IMG/VR virus record: IMGVR_UViG_3300017528_000567 | Span: 186,001-250,000 of that record | Origin: a virus | DNA length: 64,000 bases | Strand: one strand, 5' to 3' | Shown here: positions 42,108 through 49,295 of the stretch, piece after piece | Numbering within the stretch: position 1 is the stretch's first letter | How the letters are laid out: each line of letters opens with the position of its first letter | The notes under the pieces: model-generated | Seen by the model: the letters and a program-made list of their open reading frames with translations, nothing else | Told to the model about the DNA's origin: nothing | The model's database searches: none | Made by a program: the position numbers and the translations under genes

Positions 42108-42491
42108 CTACCTGCGAGCGCCGATAATCTCAAGAACCATTTCGGCAACCATGTCGACAGTGATGAGGCCGATCTTGGCCGCGTGCGACCGCTGAACCTT
42201 CCGCTTGTACATGGAATCGAAGTCCAGATGGACCGTCGCCTCGAAGTTCGCCGACGCCAACGTGAGGGACACCGAGCCACTCAAGTCGAAGTCGCTGATG
42301 TCCGTGCCCTCGACGATGAGGAAACTCATCGAGATGCCATCGCGGACCCTACATGTACAGTACTTCTGCTTGGCATTCACAATCCTGCCAACTTCCCCGA
42401 GGAACTCCGCTTCAGCGCGCTTCAGGTAGTCGTTGAAGGACTTGCTAGTGTCGGTGCGGGGATCGGAGGACTCGGTTGCTGACTTGGACAT
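42108..42491 (-). CDS. Hypothetical protein
   Basis: A 127-residue protein from ATG 42491 (MSKSATESSDPR), after a serine/aspartate-rich leader. The central part holds TLASANFEATVHLDFD and a helix TVDMVAEMVLEII. Upstream in-frame residues would overlap a degenerate tRNA-like stretch and are excluded. Unknown function. Confidence 0.6.
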   Translation of the reverse strand: MSKSATESSDPRTDTSKSFNDYLKRAEAEFLGEVGRIVNAKQKYCTCRVRDGISMSFLIVEGTDISDFDLSGSVSLTLASANFEATVHLDFDSMYKRKVQRSHAAKIGLITVDMVAEMVLEIIGARR

Positions 42492-42652
42492 GTTCTTTAC
42501 CTTCCGGTCTAGGAACAATCCACAGGGGCCATTCTTCAAGCTCAAGATGCGTTTTCCAGAACGCACCCTTGCACACACTGACCCCTCCATCGAGCTACCC
42601 CGGCGCGGGACCCTGAGTGGACCCCATAAATCTCTGATTTGAGGCCTTATGC

Positions 42653-43066
42653 ATGCGTACCATAGGTCTCGCTCTACTATTCGCCCTCATCGCGCCCTTC
42701 TCAGCTAACGCACAGGAAAACACCCCTGCTGCGACGGGAGGATCGACCGAGGTAACATCAACCCCAAGCCACCATTCCGACACAGAGCACAAATTCGGGT
42801 TCGGGCTTCGCTTGAAAGCTGCTGTTGGTGTCCACGCTCGCGACATAGTCGACGGGCGGAGACTTCTTGACTCCGGAGACGTCGGAATAATGATTGAGCC
42901 GCTCCACTTTTACCGCGCTAACCTGAACGCGTTCGCAAGCTTTCGCTCCGTTGGAATAGGTCTCGGCCACGATGTCACTCCGCACTTCGGCCTAGCAATC
43001 CTGGCCAACACGCCCTGGGAACAATGGCGACCTACGCCATTCCTAAGTGCGTACTTCGTATTTTGA
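42653..43066 (+). CDS. Exported small beta-rich protein
   Basis: A 137-residue protein with a Sec-type signal peptide (RTIGLALLFALIAPFSANAQ) and likely cleavage after ANA. The mature part has alternating beta segments (FGFGLRLKAAVGV, VGIMIEPLHFYRANLN, SVGIGLG), like a small outer-membrane or periplasmic protein, and ends in FVF, a typical terminal aromatic of outer-membrane proteins. A phage protein sent out of the cytoplasm may act at the host envelope, for example in superinfection exclusion. Function is inferred only from the signal and ending. Confidence 0.65.
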   Translation: MRTIGLALLFALIAPFSANAQENTPAATGGSTEVTSTPSHHSDTEHKFGFGLRLKAAVGVHARDIVDGRRLLDSGDVGIMIEPLHFYRANLNAFASFRSVGIGLGHDVTPHFGLAILANTPWEQWRPTPFLSAYFVF

Positions 43067-43092
43067 GAGGGGCGTACTCTGACGAGGGCTGG

Positions 43093-43229
43093 CGTCCCCG
43101 GAAGGATTTGAACCTTCACGCCAGCCTTCGTGGCGCCTTTCCATCCCCGGTAGGTCACGCCTGATTCGGTCGACCGGCCGATGGCCAGTGGCAGTTGCGT
43201 TCCTTTGTGCGGCTCTACACCGCGGCGAC
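43093..43229 (-). ncRNA. tRNA-like element, about 137 nt, with structured insert
   Basis: The 3' end has T-arm GAAGG-TTCAAAT-CCTTC, acceptor CGGGGAC, and an encoded CCA, very like the tRNA-Arg(ACG) at 44137. The 5' acceptor GTCGCCG pairs with one mismatch. Internally an ACTGG-CCATCGG-CCGGT hairpin is seen. It contains copy 2 of the 84-bp repeat. Confidence 0.5.
43145..43227. repeat. Direct repeat, copy 2 (83 bp)
   Basis: Partner of 42023-42106, about 1.1 kb apart. The CGGCC-GAT-GGCC hairpin replaces the first copy's TGGC/GCCA hairpin. Confidence 0.75.
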
Positions 43230-43247
43230 GAAAGGTTGTGCCGCCAA

Positions 43248-43319
43248 GAGCTTGCGCGCGGACACATTATGGCGGTAACTTGAGAGCTTGCGCGCAGGGC
43301 CAGTTCGGCGGTAACGTTC
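43248..43319. repeat. Tandem 36-bp repeat, two copies
   Basis: GAGCTTGCGCGC starts each unit (43248 and 43284) and GGCGGTAAC ends it. Lies just upstream of the strongly translated gene at 43348, so it may be a promoter, operator or protein-binding site. Confidence 0.6.
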
Positions 43320-43347
43320 AGGGCATTGCGCTTGGAGGAGCGTAACC

Positions 43348-44121
43348 ATGCCAGAAAACAGCCTGCAGGATTTAAGGGACGACTGGGCCGTCGGCGACGA
43401 TGTCCTGGTTGAATATCCAGGTTATGGCGGCGTAACGAGCTCGGTGAAAGCTGGCCGCATAGTGGACAAGGAGTCGGCGTTCGCGACAGTCCGGGTCGAA
43501 AATGGCGGGAATCAGAAGATCCCCTACAAACGCCTGAGACCAGTCGCCAGGCCAACCCGCCGTGTCCCGAACCCACAAGCGGCGCAACAATCGTTGCCCT
43601 TGCCGCAGTCGGTGCCGGGGCTGAGAGCAGTCCCACCAGCGCTTGCAGGTCTCGCTGAGGCACTCACGCCCGCATCAGCCGTGGTGACAGCCGAGCCCAC
43701 TCTCGCTCCCAGTCCCGCGCCTGTAGAAGAACAGAAACTCGTCAGGCTCGCCCCACGGTCCGCAGCACCGCGAGTCATACCGGCGCAGCCAGAGCTCGAA
43801 GCGACGCCAGAGCTCGAAGCGACGCCAGTGCCCGTGCCGACACCGGTAGCGACACCGAGGAAGCGCAAAACTGACAACATCGCTGCCTGGCTTGAGAACG
43901 GCGAAACAATCCTTGATCAGCTAGCCGCCAAGGAAAAAGATCTCAAAGCAGAGACCAAGGAGCTGGAGGAACTCCGGAGAGAGGTCGAAGAGGAAGCCGC
44001 CGCGAAGCTGGCCGCCCTAGTGAAAATCCAGGCGGACATCGAGTCTTTCCGGAAGCTCAGGAAGTTCATCGCTACAGTTCGCCCGAACATCCCCCTCGTT
44101 CAGGCCGAGCAGCACGCCTAG
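43348..44121 (+). CDS. Hypothetical protein with proline-rich linker and coiled coil
   Basis: A 257-residue protein from ATG 43348 behind GGAGGAG. The N-terminal 60 residues look folded (DWAVGDDVLVEYPGYGG, SAFATVRVENGG), possibly a Tudor- or SH3-like beta barrel. A long proline/alanine-rich linker (about 65-165) holds a short repeat (PELEATPELEATP) and leads into a C-terminal coiled coil (about 190-245, ELEELRREVEEEAAAK). No family recognised; a structural or adaptor role is likely. Confidence 0.7.
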   Translation: MPENSLQDLRDDWAVGDDVLVEYPGYGGVTSSVKAGRIVDKESAFATVRVENGGNQKIPYKRLRPVARPTRRVPNPQAAQQSLPLPQSVPGLRAVPPALAGLAEALTPASAVVTAEPTLAPSPAPVEEQKLVRLAPRSAAPRVIPAQPELEATPELEATPVPVPTPVATPRKRKTDNIAAWLENGETILDQLAAKEKDLKAETKELEELRREVEEEAAAKLAALVKIQADIESFRKLRKFIATVRPNIPLVQAEQHA

Positions 44122-44136
44122 GATTCAGTGCCTTGG

Positions 44137-44207
44137 CGTCCCCGGAAGGACTCGAACCTTCATAGCAGCCTCCGTAGGACTGCGCCTTTCCTTTAGACGA
44201 CGGGGAC
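44137..44207 (-). tRNA. tRNA-Arg (anticodon ACG)
   Basis: Acceptor GTCCCCG/CGGGGAC; anticodon arm CAGTC-CTACGGA-GGCTG; encoded CCA. Confidence 0.9.
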
Positions 44208-44264
44208 AACGGGGATAAGGGTGCCCACATCTGGCCCTTATCCCCACTGAGTGTTCAGAGACGG

Positions 44265-44336
44265 TGGAGTCACGGGGACACGATCCCCGATTTCCTGGGT
44301 GCAAACCAGGTGTCTTCCCAATTGGACGATGACCCC
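44265..44336 (-). tRNA. tRNA-Ala (anticodon TGC)
   Basis: Acceptor GGGGTCA/TGACTCC with one G.T; anticodon arm CCTGG-TTTGCAC-CCAGG; T-loop is non-standard (ATCGTGT). Confidence 0.82.
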
Positions 44337-44350
44337 GAACATTGATCTGG

Positions 44351-44422
44351 TGGAGAGCACGGGAATCGAACCCGCCAACCGCTGAATGCGAAACAGCGCC
44401 GGCCCCTTGCCTGTCACCCCCC
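44351..44422 (-). tRNA. tRNA-Ala (anticodon CGC)
   Basis: Acceptor GGGGGGT/GCTCTCC with wobble pairs; anticodon loop TTCGCAT; encoded CCA. Confidence 0.8.
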
Positions 44423-44523
44423 GTCGACGCCGCTGCGAGTACGGTCGCGGCTACCGGCTAGATTCTCGACACTCGCTGTGATCTAACAGACCCTCTGTCA
44501 GATTGGCTCTGCAGCCGTCTAGG

Positions 44524-44595
44524 CGCCCCCGACAGGAGTCGAACCTGCCTCAGCTGATCGACAATCAGCCCGCCTCACCCGATGCGTACGAGGGC
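44524..44595 (-). tRNA. tRNA-Asp (anticodon GTC)
   Basis: Acceptor GCCCTCG/CGGGGGC; anticodon arm GCTGA-TTGTCGA-TCAGC. Confidence 0.9.
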
Positions 44596-44638
44596 ACAAC
44601 ACGTTGCGATAGCTCCGCAATGGAGCTACATGTCTTTC

Positions 44639-44675
44639 GCGGGGGCCTCGGGCCTTAGGAGCCCAAGACCCCCGC
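44639..44675. other. Large inverted repeat hairpin
   Basis: GCGGGGG/CCCCCGC with an inner GGGC/GCCC and interior loops. No U-tract on either side, so it is not a clear terminator; it may be an RNA structure or processing site between tRNA genes. Confidence 0.4.
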
Positions 44676-44683
44676 TAAGACGG

Positions 44684-44806
44684 ATGACACACGTCACACT
44701 CATCGCCCAGGGATCCGCCCGGTACGACCCCAATGACGTGGTCATCTCGAATTCCTATATTCAGTTGTCAACGAACGAAGACGCCACAATCGCTTATCCA
44801 GGCTGA
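44684..44806 (+). CDS. Possible 40-residue protein
   Basis: ATG 44684, MTHVTLIAQGSARYDPNDVV and 20 more. The composition is protein-like but the ribosome site is weak, and it lies between tRNA genes. Low support. Confidence 0.3.
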   Translation: MTHVTLIAQGSARYDPNDVVISNSYIQLSTNEDATIAYPG

Positions 44807-44839
44807 TCCCGGTATTCGGGGCCTTTCGCGTCTTCACAG

Positions 44840-44911
44840 TGCCGCACCAGGGAGTCGAACCCTGTGGAGCCATCTTAAGAGGATGGTGCTCGACCGTTGA
44901 GCGTGCGCGGC
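44840..44911 (-). tRNA. tRNA-Lys (anticodon CTT)
   Basis: Acceptor GCCGCGC/GTGCGGC; anticodon arm CCATC-CTCTTAA-GATGG. Confidence 0.9.
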
Positions 44912-44915
44912 GTTG

Positions 44916-44988
44916 TAGGGTCGGAGGGGATCGAACCCTCGATCGTCCGATTAAAAGTCGGCTGCTTTGTCCACTTAGCTACGACCCC
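44916..44988 (-). tRNA. tRNA-Lys (anticodon TTT)
   Basis: Acceptor GGGGTCG/CGACCCT; anticodon arm CCGA-CTTTTAA-TCGG. Confidence 0.9.
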
Positions 44989-45049
44989 AAAATAGGCGGC
45001 GTCGCAGCGTTCGTTTGAGTCGTCTCATGGATACCTATTTTCTCTCTAG

Positions 45050-45130
45050 TGGTGGGGGGCGGAATTTGCACCGCCACAGGATTAACGGCTGATTTACAGT
45101 CAGTTGGGCTCACTCGTGCCCAGCCCCACC
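45050..45130 (-). tRNA. tRNA-Tyr (anticodon GTA)
   Basis: Acceptor GGTGGGG/CCCCACC; anticodon arm CTGA-CTGTAAA-TCAG; variable region of type II; T-loop TGCAAAT is non-standard. Confidence 0.82.
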
Positions 45131-45202
45131 AGAATCATCTGGGTAGCGGCTGAGCGTCGATAGCGTTCGTGTAGCGGTTCGTGTCGCATGGTCTGAGCTC
45201 TA

Positions 45203-45239
45203 GAAACGAAAAGAGCCGCCTGGTTTCCCGGGCGGCTCT
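45203..45239 (-). terminator. Intrinsic terminator
   Basis: On the minus strand AGAGCCGCC ... GGCGGCTCT is followed by TTTTCGTTTC. It ends the transcript of the 45267-45461 gene. Confidence 0.8.
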
Positions 45240-45266
45240 CGATTCAATCCTACTTTCGTGGATTGG

Positions 45267-45461
45267 TTAGTCGAGTGCCGCCCTATGATCTGCCTCGGGT
45301 CGCGGATTGCGGGTGCTAAACACCGAGGCTTGGTGGGACGTAATGTTCTTACCGCCGAGATAGCTCGCCGACAGACCTTCAGAGCCCAAGCTCAGGACGC
45401 ACCACATCCCCGCGGTTTTCACCGACTGGGATAAGGGTCTTGATGTGAGCTGAGTCGTCAT
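45267..45461 (-). CDS. Small hypothetical protein with its own terminator
   Basis: A 64-residue protein from ATG 45461 (MTTQLTSRPLSQSVKTAGMW). It is isolated from the tRNA array by the strong terminator downstream and by about 200 bases of AT-richer upstream DNA, so it looks like a short transcription unit of its own, perhaps strongly expressed. A TTG codon upstream would extend it by 7 residues but is unlikely. Function unknown. Confidence 0.55.
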   Translation of the reverse strand: MTTQLTSRPLSQSVKTAGMWCVLSLGSEGLSASYLGGKNITSHQASVFSTRNPRPEADHRAALD

Positions 45462-45482
45462 GTCCGTGTTCTCTTGAACCAA

Positions 45483-45659
45483 GGGCGGGCGCCTAGCCCA
45501 CCAGCTACTGGTTCGTGGGTTGTTACACCTGCGAGCCTAGCACGCAAGCGGTTTCATAAAGAAAAGTGCAAAGGTTTCTTGAGAAAGTTGCAAGTTGTTG
45601 AAAGGACGGCTGGAATCACGGGCCAAGGGTAAAGATGAAGGGGTGTAGGCTCCGAGCTC
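45483..45659. other. Upstream region of the 45267-45461 gene
   Basis: About 180 bases, locally AT-rich with TTGCAAC-like and TTGCGT...TAACAA elements on the minus strand. A promoter for the small gene is likely here but I cannot fix the boxes. Confidence 0.35.
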
Positions 45660-46751
45660 CTACCGAAACTGCGTGGGAGGCGGTTTGATCGCCTGGCCCT
45701 CTTCGGGCAACGGCTGCGGCTTCCATTCTGCGATGAGCTTGCGGAGTACCTGCAGATCTTTCACAAGCCGCTGTAGGATGTGCTTCGTGTCGTCAATCCG
45801 GCCCTTGAGTAAGCGGTCCCAAGCCGGCTCTCCTGGCTTGACCATTTTTACATTGCCGGACAACTCATAGGCCAGCTGGTCGACCTCTCCATTCTCGAGG
45901 CGTCGAAGGAAGTCCTTGTGGTGAGCTTCACTCTTGTCGAGCACGCCCACTAGATGCTCAGTGCCTTCACATGAGAGCTCGAAAGGCTGGTAGCCAACCC
46001 CGTAGCAACTACCCTGAATCTGCCCCCAACCGGGCCGCTGGTAGCCGTGGAGCACGACAGTGGGCGGCGCACTACTGCGGGCCTTCAGCTTGATGTTGCG
46101 AAAACAGCACGAGCACGTCCCGCTGGCGCTACGCGTCTTGGGCTTCTTCTTCTCTCGCTCGGCCTCGTGCGTTTCCAAGCCAAGGTAGTTAGAGGCCTGC
46201 TCTTTCAGCTTGGTCTTCTTGTCGAGCCAAGCGGCGAGTGCGTAAGGCGTCATCTTTTTGTAGTCGCCGCGCTCCACCTGATTTAGATCGGCGCCCAGCT
46301 CGAAGACTTGTCCCTCCGGTGACGTAATAAGGAACCCGTCGGTCCCGACGAACTCGTGATAGGTGACATACCAAGATCCCGGCTGTCCCTCCTTCACATC
46401 CGAGAGGTCCATCACGTACTTTTGCCCGAACTTCGGAGCAGAGGGCTTGCTCGAAACCTCGAGGCGCTTCAGCTGCGTGTGCCGCGCCTGAATCTGCTCA
46501 AGGCCATACTCGAAGTGGTGTTGGGGCCGGTTATCCGCCGTCTCATAGCCCCGGGTGGTAACGAAGGCGACGGTCTTTTCCACCTTCCAGCCCCCGCCCA
46601 ACCGAGCCAGCACCTCCAACCACTGCTTGATCGTCAAGCTCGTGGTCGCGCCCTTGCGTATCTTGATGAGCAGCTCCCGGAACTTCTCTTCGGACATTGC
46701 CGCTGCGGCATAGCGCCGCGCAACACGATTTGCAATTCGCTCTCTAATCAT
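45660..46751 (-). CDS. Hypothetical protein with RVARRY motif and zinc cluster
   Basis: A 363-residue protein. The N-terminus IANRVARRYAAAAMSEEKF carries the RVAxR[FY] motif. Around residue 225 there is a cysteine cluster CSCCFRNIKL, then a conserved-looking HGYQRPGWG and the segment SCEGTEHLVGVL. The C-terminal part is helical (KHILQRLVKDLQVLRKLI). It may be a phage protein that binds zinc. Function unknown. It lies 6 bases from a structural-type gene. Confidence 0.65.
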   Translation of the reverse strand: MIRERIANRVARRYAAAAMSEEKFRELLIKIRKGATTSLTIKQWLEVLARLGGGWKVEKTVAFVTTRGYETADNRPQHHFEYGLEQIQARHTQLKRLEVSSKPSAPKFGQKYVMDLSDVKEGQPGSWYVTYHEFVGTDGFLITSPEGQVFELGADLNQVERGDYKKMTPYALAAWLDKKTKLKEQASNYLGLETHEAEREKKKPKTRSASGTCSCCFRNIKLKARSSAPPTVVLHGYQRPGWGQIQGSCYGVGYQPFELSCEGTEHLVGVLDKSEAHHKDFLRRLENGEVDQLAYELSGNVKMVKPGEPAWDRLLKGRIDDTKHILQRLVKDLQVLRKLIAEWKPQPLPEEGQAIKPPPTQFR

Positions 46752-46757
46752 GAGGGG

Positions 46758-47366
46758 TCACATGGGTTGGTCGCCAACCTGAAAGTTCAGGAGTGTTCCG
46801 TTAAAATCGGCCAGGAGAGTGCCGTAGCCGACGCGGACGTATCTCATATAGTCCGTTGCCCATGGGTCGTTCGGGATATCACCCATGCCGCCAGGAACAG
46901 GGGCACCGTTCAGAAGCGTGAAGTCCACGTACTGACCACTAGGGAGCGGGTTTATCGAATTCCACGAAACGCGGACCTGGACTGTGGCCCCAGCGGGGAG
47001 CGCCGGACCGCCAGGCGTCGACGCTGTAATGATAGCGGCACCTTGAAAGGCAATCGTTAGCACCGGCCGATTCTGCGTATCGAGCGAAAGCTGGACCGTA
47101 TCCCGAGGTGGACTGGTCAACTCGGAAGTGAGTTTGATGAGCGCACGGGCCGCGCCGGGCGGCCCTGTGACAACCTCCGCGGTCAGCGATCCACAGGTTC
47201 CAATGTGCTCGACCTCGAACTGTCCAAGGCCACGGGTCTGAAGCAATTGACCAGGGACAGGCCGATACACGTAGCCGTTAAATGCGTCGGTCCCATTCAC
47301 TCGTGTCAGGATCTGGTTGCTGGTCTGCACCATTCCGGTGGAACTAGGGATGAAGAGGTCCGGCAT
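46758..47366 (-). CDS. Probable virion structural protein
   Basis: I place the start at ATG 47366 (MPDLFIPSSTGMVQTSNQIL), since a GTG at 47399 has no ribosome site. The product is 202 residues of mostly beta structure with repeated polar and small residues (VRVSWNSINPLPSGQYVDFT). The pattern resembles phage capsid or fibre proteins. Divergent from the metalloprotease gene with about 40 bases between their starts. Confidence 0.55.
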   Translation of the reverse strand: MPDLFIPSSTGMVQTSNQILTRVNGTDAFNGYVYRPVPGQLLQTRGLGQFEVEHIGTCGSLTAEVVTGPPGAARALIKLTSELTSPPRDTVQLSLDTQNRPVLTIAFQGAAIITASTPGGPALPAGATVQVRVSWNSINPLPSGQYVDFTLLNGAPVPGGMGDIPNDPWATDYMRYVRVGYGTLLADFNGTLLNFQVGDQPM

Positions 47367-47407
47367 ACCCAAGCAATCCCATAAAAGTTCTTTTGTCACG
47401 CTATGGC

Positions 47408-48019
47408 ATGACCTCTATCCCCGAGGGGGTGCGCGAGACTCTCCGCACCGCCAGCACGGCGCTGCCGACCCAGAGTTTCACCTGTGCCTTTTACCCAGAC
47501 CACTGGAACGCATTCGTCGAGCTCTGGGCGCCCAAAATTCACGCGTTCGTTGAAGACGCCCTGGGTCCGTACGGAACCCAGCCCAAGAGCAAGATCCTAC
47601 CCCTGTCGGACGGCTTTCACATGGCCTGCGCAAACGCGAGCTTCGATCTCGTGTCAGGCCAGATCTGCTTAGGCTCTCATCTCTTTGACCAGCCCGGGGC
47701 CACGCTAGAGAAGCTCACGCACGAGATGATCCACGGCTCGCTGGCCGACTTCCCCGAGGGTGACCCGTTCTACGAAGAAGCCGTCGCTGATTACGGGACG
47801 TGGGTACTGGCACACGCGCCTCTGTGGGAGCCGTATCGCCAAGAAATGATCCAGGCTGCGGCGGACAACATCCGCAATCGCCGTGAGCGAGCTCTGAGAA
47901 CCGGCAGCGACTACGACCGCAAGAGATGGGCCGGAGGCGTCTACATGATGCACGCGTACGGCCCGTACGTGATCGCCACATTCCGGCAGCGGAAGGCTGA
48001 AGGCAACCTCACCTGGTGA
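47408..48019 (+). CDS. Zinc metalloprotease-like (HExxH)
   Basis: A 203-residue protein from ATG 47408. Zinc site THEMIHGSL near residue 107, followed by DPFYEEAVADYGTWV with a glutamate that can be the third ligand, a gluzincin layout. A GQICLGSHLFDQPG segment precedes the helix. The end is basic. It is the second of three HExxH proteins in the window, with no sequence similarity outside the motif. No signal peptide. Confidence 0.7.
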   Translation: MTSIPEGVRETLRTASTALPTQSFTCAFYPDHWNAFVELWAPKIHAFVEDALGPYGTQPKSKILPLSDGFHMACANASFDLVSGQICLGSHLFDQPGATLEKLTHEMIHGSLADFPEGDPFYEEAVADYGTWVLAHAPLWEPYRQEMIQAAADNIRNRRERALRTGSDYDRKRWAGGVYMMHAYGPYVIATFRQRKAEGNLTW

Positions 48020-48028
48020 TCACAGACC

Positions 48029-48373
48029 GTGTCTCTGATCAAGAGCATTCAACGGGTGCTCACGCCAGATCTTCTCCTGCCTCAGTGGCGCGGCAACCCT
48101 CACCCATTGGCGGGGCACTGCTACGCAGCCGCCGAATCTCTATTTCACATGATCGGCGGGAGTGTGGCGGGGGCCAAACCCTACTCGGCCCCCTGCCCCG
48201 GCGGCGTGCATTGGTGGATACAGCAAGGCGGAACCCGGCTCGATCCCACGGGCGCGCAGTTCGATAGCGAGACGCGAAAAGAGATCTACGCCCAAGGTCG
48301 AGGCAGAGGGTTCTTAACCAAGCAGCCCAGCAAGCGAGCTCAAGAGATCATCCGGCGCGTCGAGAATCAGTGA
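48029..48373 (+). CDS. Phage hypothetical protein
   Basis: A 114-residue protein from GTG 48029. It has HCYAAAESLFHMIGG near residue 30 and VHWWIQQGGTRLDPTGAQF near residue 60, a histidine/cysteine and HWW layout that looks conserved among phages. Short gap after the metalloprotease, same strand, so the two may be an operon. Unknown function. Confidence 0.65.
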   Translation: MSLIKSIQRVLTPDLLLPQWRGNPHPLAGHCYAAAESLFHMIGGSVAGAKPYSAPCPGGVHWWIQQGGTRLDPTGAQFDSETRKEIYAQGRGRGFLTKQPSKRAQEIIRRVENQ

Positions 48374-48513
48374 TGCAGCAGCATCGCCAGCGCCACTCCA
48401 GCACCAAAGGACAGCGCGAGCATGAATAGCAATATCGGCAGGGCGATCCAATCAGCACGAGGCGTGCGGACCAAAGGACCCTTGGTCTCTACAGGTTCAA
48501 TCTCTGGGTCCAT
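48367..48513 (-). CDS. Small single-span membrane protein
   Basis: A 48-residue protein from ATG 48513 (MDPEIEPVETKGPLVRTPRA). The C-terminal half is a hydrophobic span (WIALPILLFMLALSFGAGVA). N-out or N-in orientation is not determined. Its ends overlap its neighbours on both sides. Possibly a lysis-type protein, but no evidence beyond size. Confidence 0.5.
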   Translation of the reverse strand: MDPEIEPVETKGPLVRTPRADWIALPILLFMLALSFGAGVALAMLLHH

Positions 48514-49225
48514 GCCGGTACCATTGCCATCGTAAGAAAAGGTCGAGATCATCGTCCGACACAGCTTCTTCTTTTGAAGGGACCGCCTCGCTTACAGCTG
48601 GAGGTGCCTCCGATCCCCACGTGTCCCAGCCGGGCCACGCCTCCCTCGCGAAGAGCTCGATGCGGGGCCTGTCGCCCAGGAGCTCGACGATCAAGTCGCG
48701 GAAGATGGCGGGCTTGCGCGAGTGCACCTGCTGCTTGGGCGCCAGCACGTAATCGACCGGCCACTCTGGCGGCAGCACCTCATAACCATCGTGGTCGAGC
48801 TCAAACACATGCTGGACCTGGCTCTCACTGAGCAGCGGGAACACACGCTCATTCGGATGCGTCGAGAAGACCAGCAGCAGCTCATCGAGCGGCTTTACGA
48901 ATCGGGGCCGTGGGCCGCTTGCCCTGATGGGCGTGCCGTCCTTCGTGGTCTTCACCCAGATGTACGCGATGCCCTGGTAGTGCAGACCGTGCCGCTCACG
49001 CCATTGCTCGCCGCAACGCATCGCAAGGGCGAGCTTTGGACCCGTGACCCACGAAAAGACAGCGCAGCGTTTGGCCATGAACCGAGACCAATCGAACGCT
49101 GCGATCTCGAGCTCCGGCATTTGCTCGTACGTGAGCTTGGCAGTGCCGAATGACGTGTACGGCCACGGGAAGTCCGCGTAGATGATCTCGTACGGGCCGC
49201 TCTTTTCTGCGGCTGCGGCTGACAT
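48497..49225 (-). CDS. MT-A70-family DNA adenine methyltransferase
   Basis: A 242-residue protein from ATG 49225. The catalytic motif is DFPWPYTSF (DPPW type with a D-F change) near residue 18. The SAM-binding end is RIELFAREAWPGWDTWG near residue 195. MT-A70-type enzymes methylate N6 of adenine in DNA or RNA. In a phage it may protect DNA from restriction. The C-terminal tail (from about 205) is acidic. Confidence 0.85.
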   Translation of the reverse strand: MSAAAAEKSGPYEIIYADFPWPYTSFGTAKLTYEQMPELEIAAFDWSRFMAKRCAVFSWVTGPKLALAMRCGEQWRERHGLHYQGIAYIWVKTTKDGTPIRASGPRPRFVKPLDELLLVFSTHPNERVFPLLSESQVQHVFELDHDGYEVLPPEWPVDYVLAPKQQVHSRKPAIFRDLIVELLGDRPRIELFAREAWPGWDTWGSEAPPAVSEAVPSKEEAVSDDDLDLFLRWQWYRHGPRD

Positions 49226-49295
49226 GTCATCGGCTACACCAAGGGGTTGGCGCGCCGTTCGACGGAACCACCCATTTGTGCTATCCTTACCTGTA

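Noticed and set aside
42500-42600. tRNA-Ser(GGA)-like segment
   Set aside because: A TGCGTTCTGGAAAACGCA hairpin and a TAGCTCGATGG D-arm look tRNA-like, but no T arm or acceptor pairing was found.
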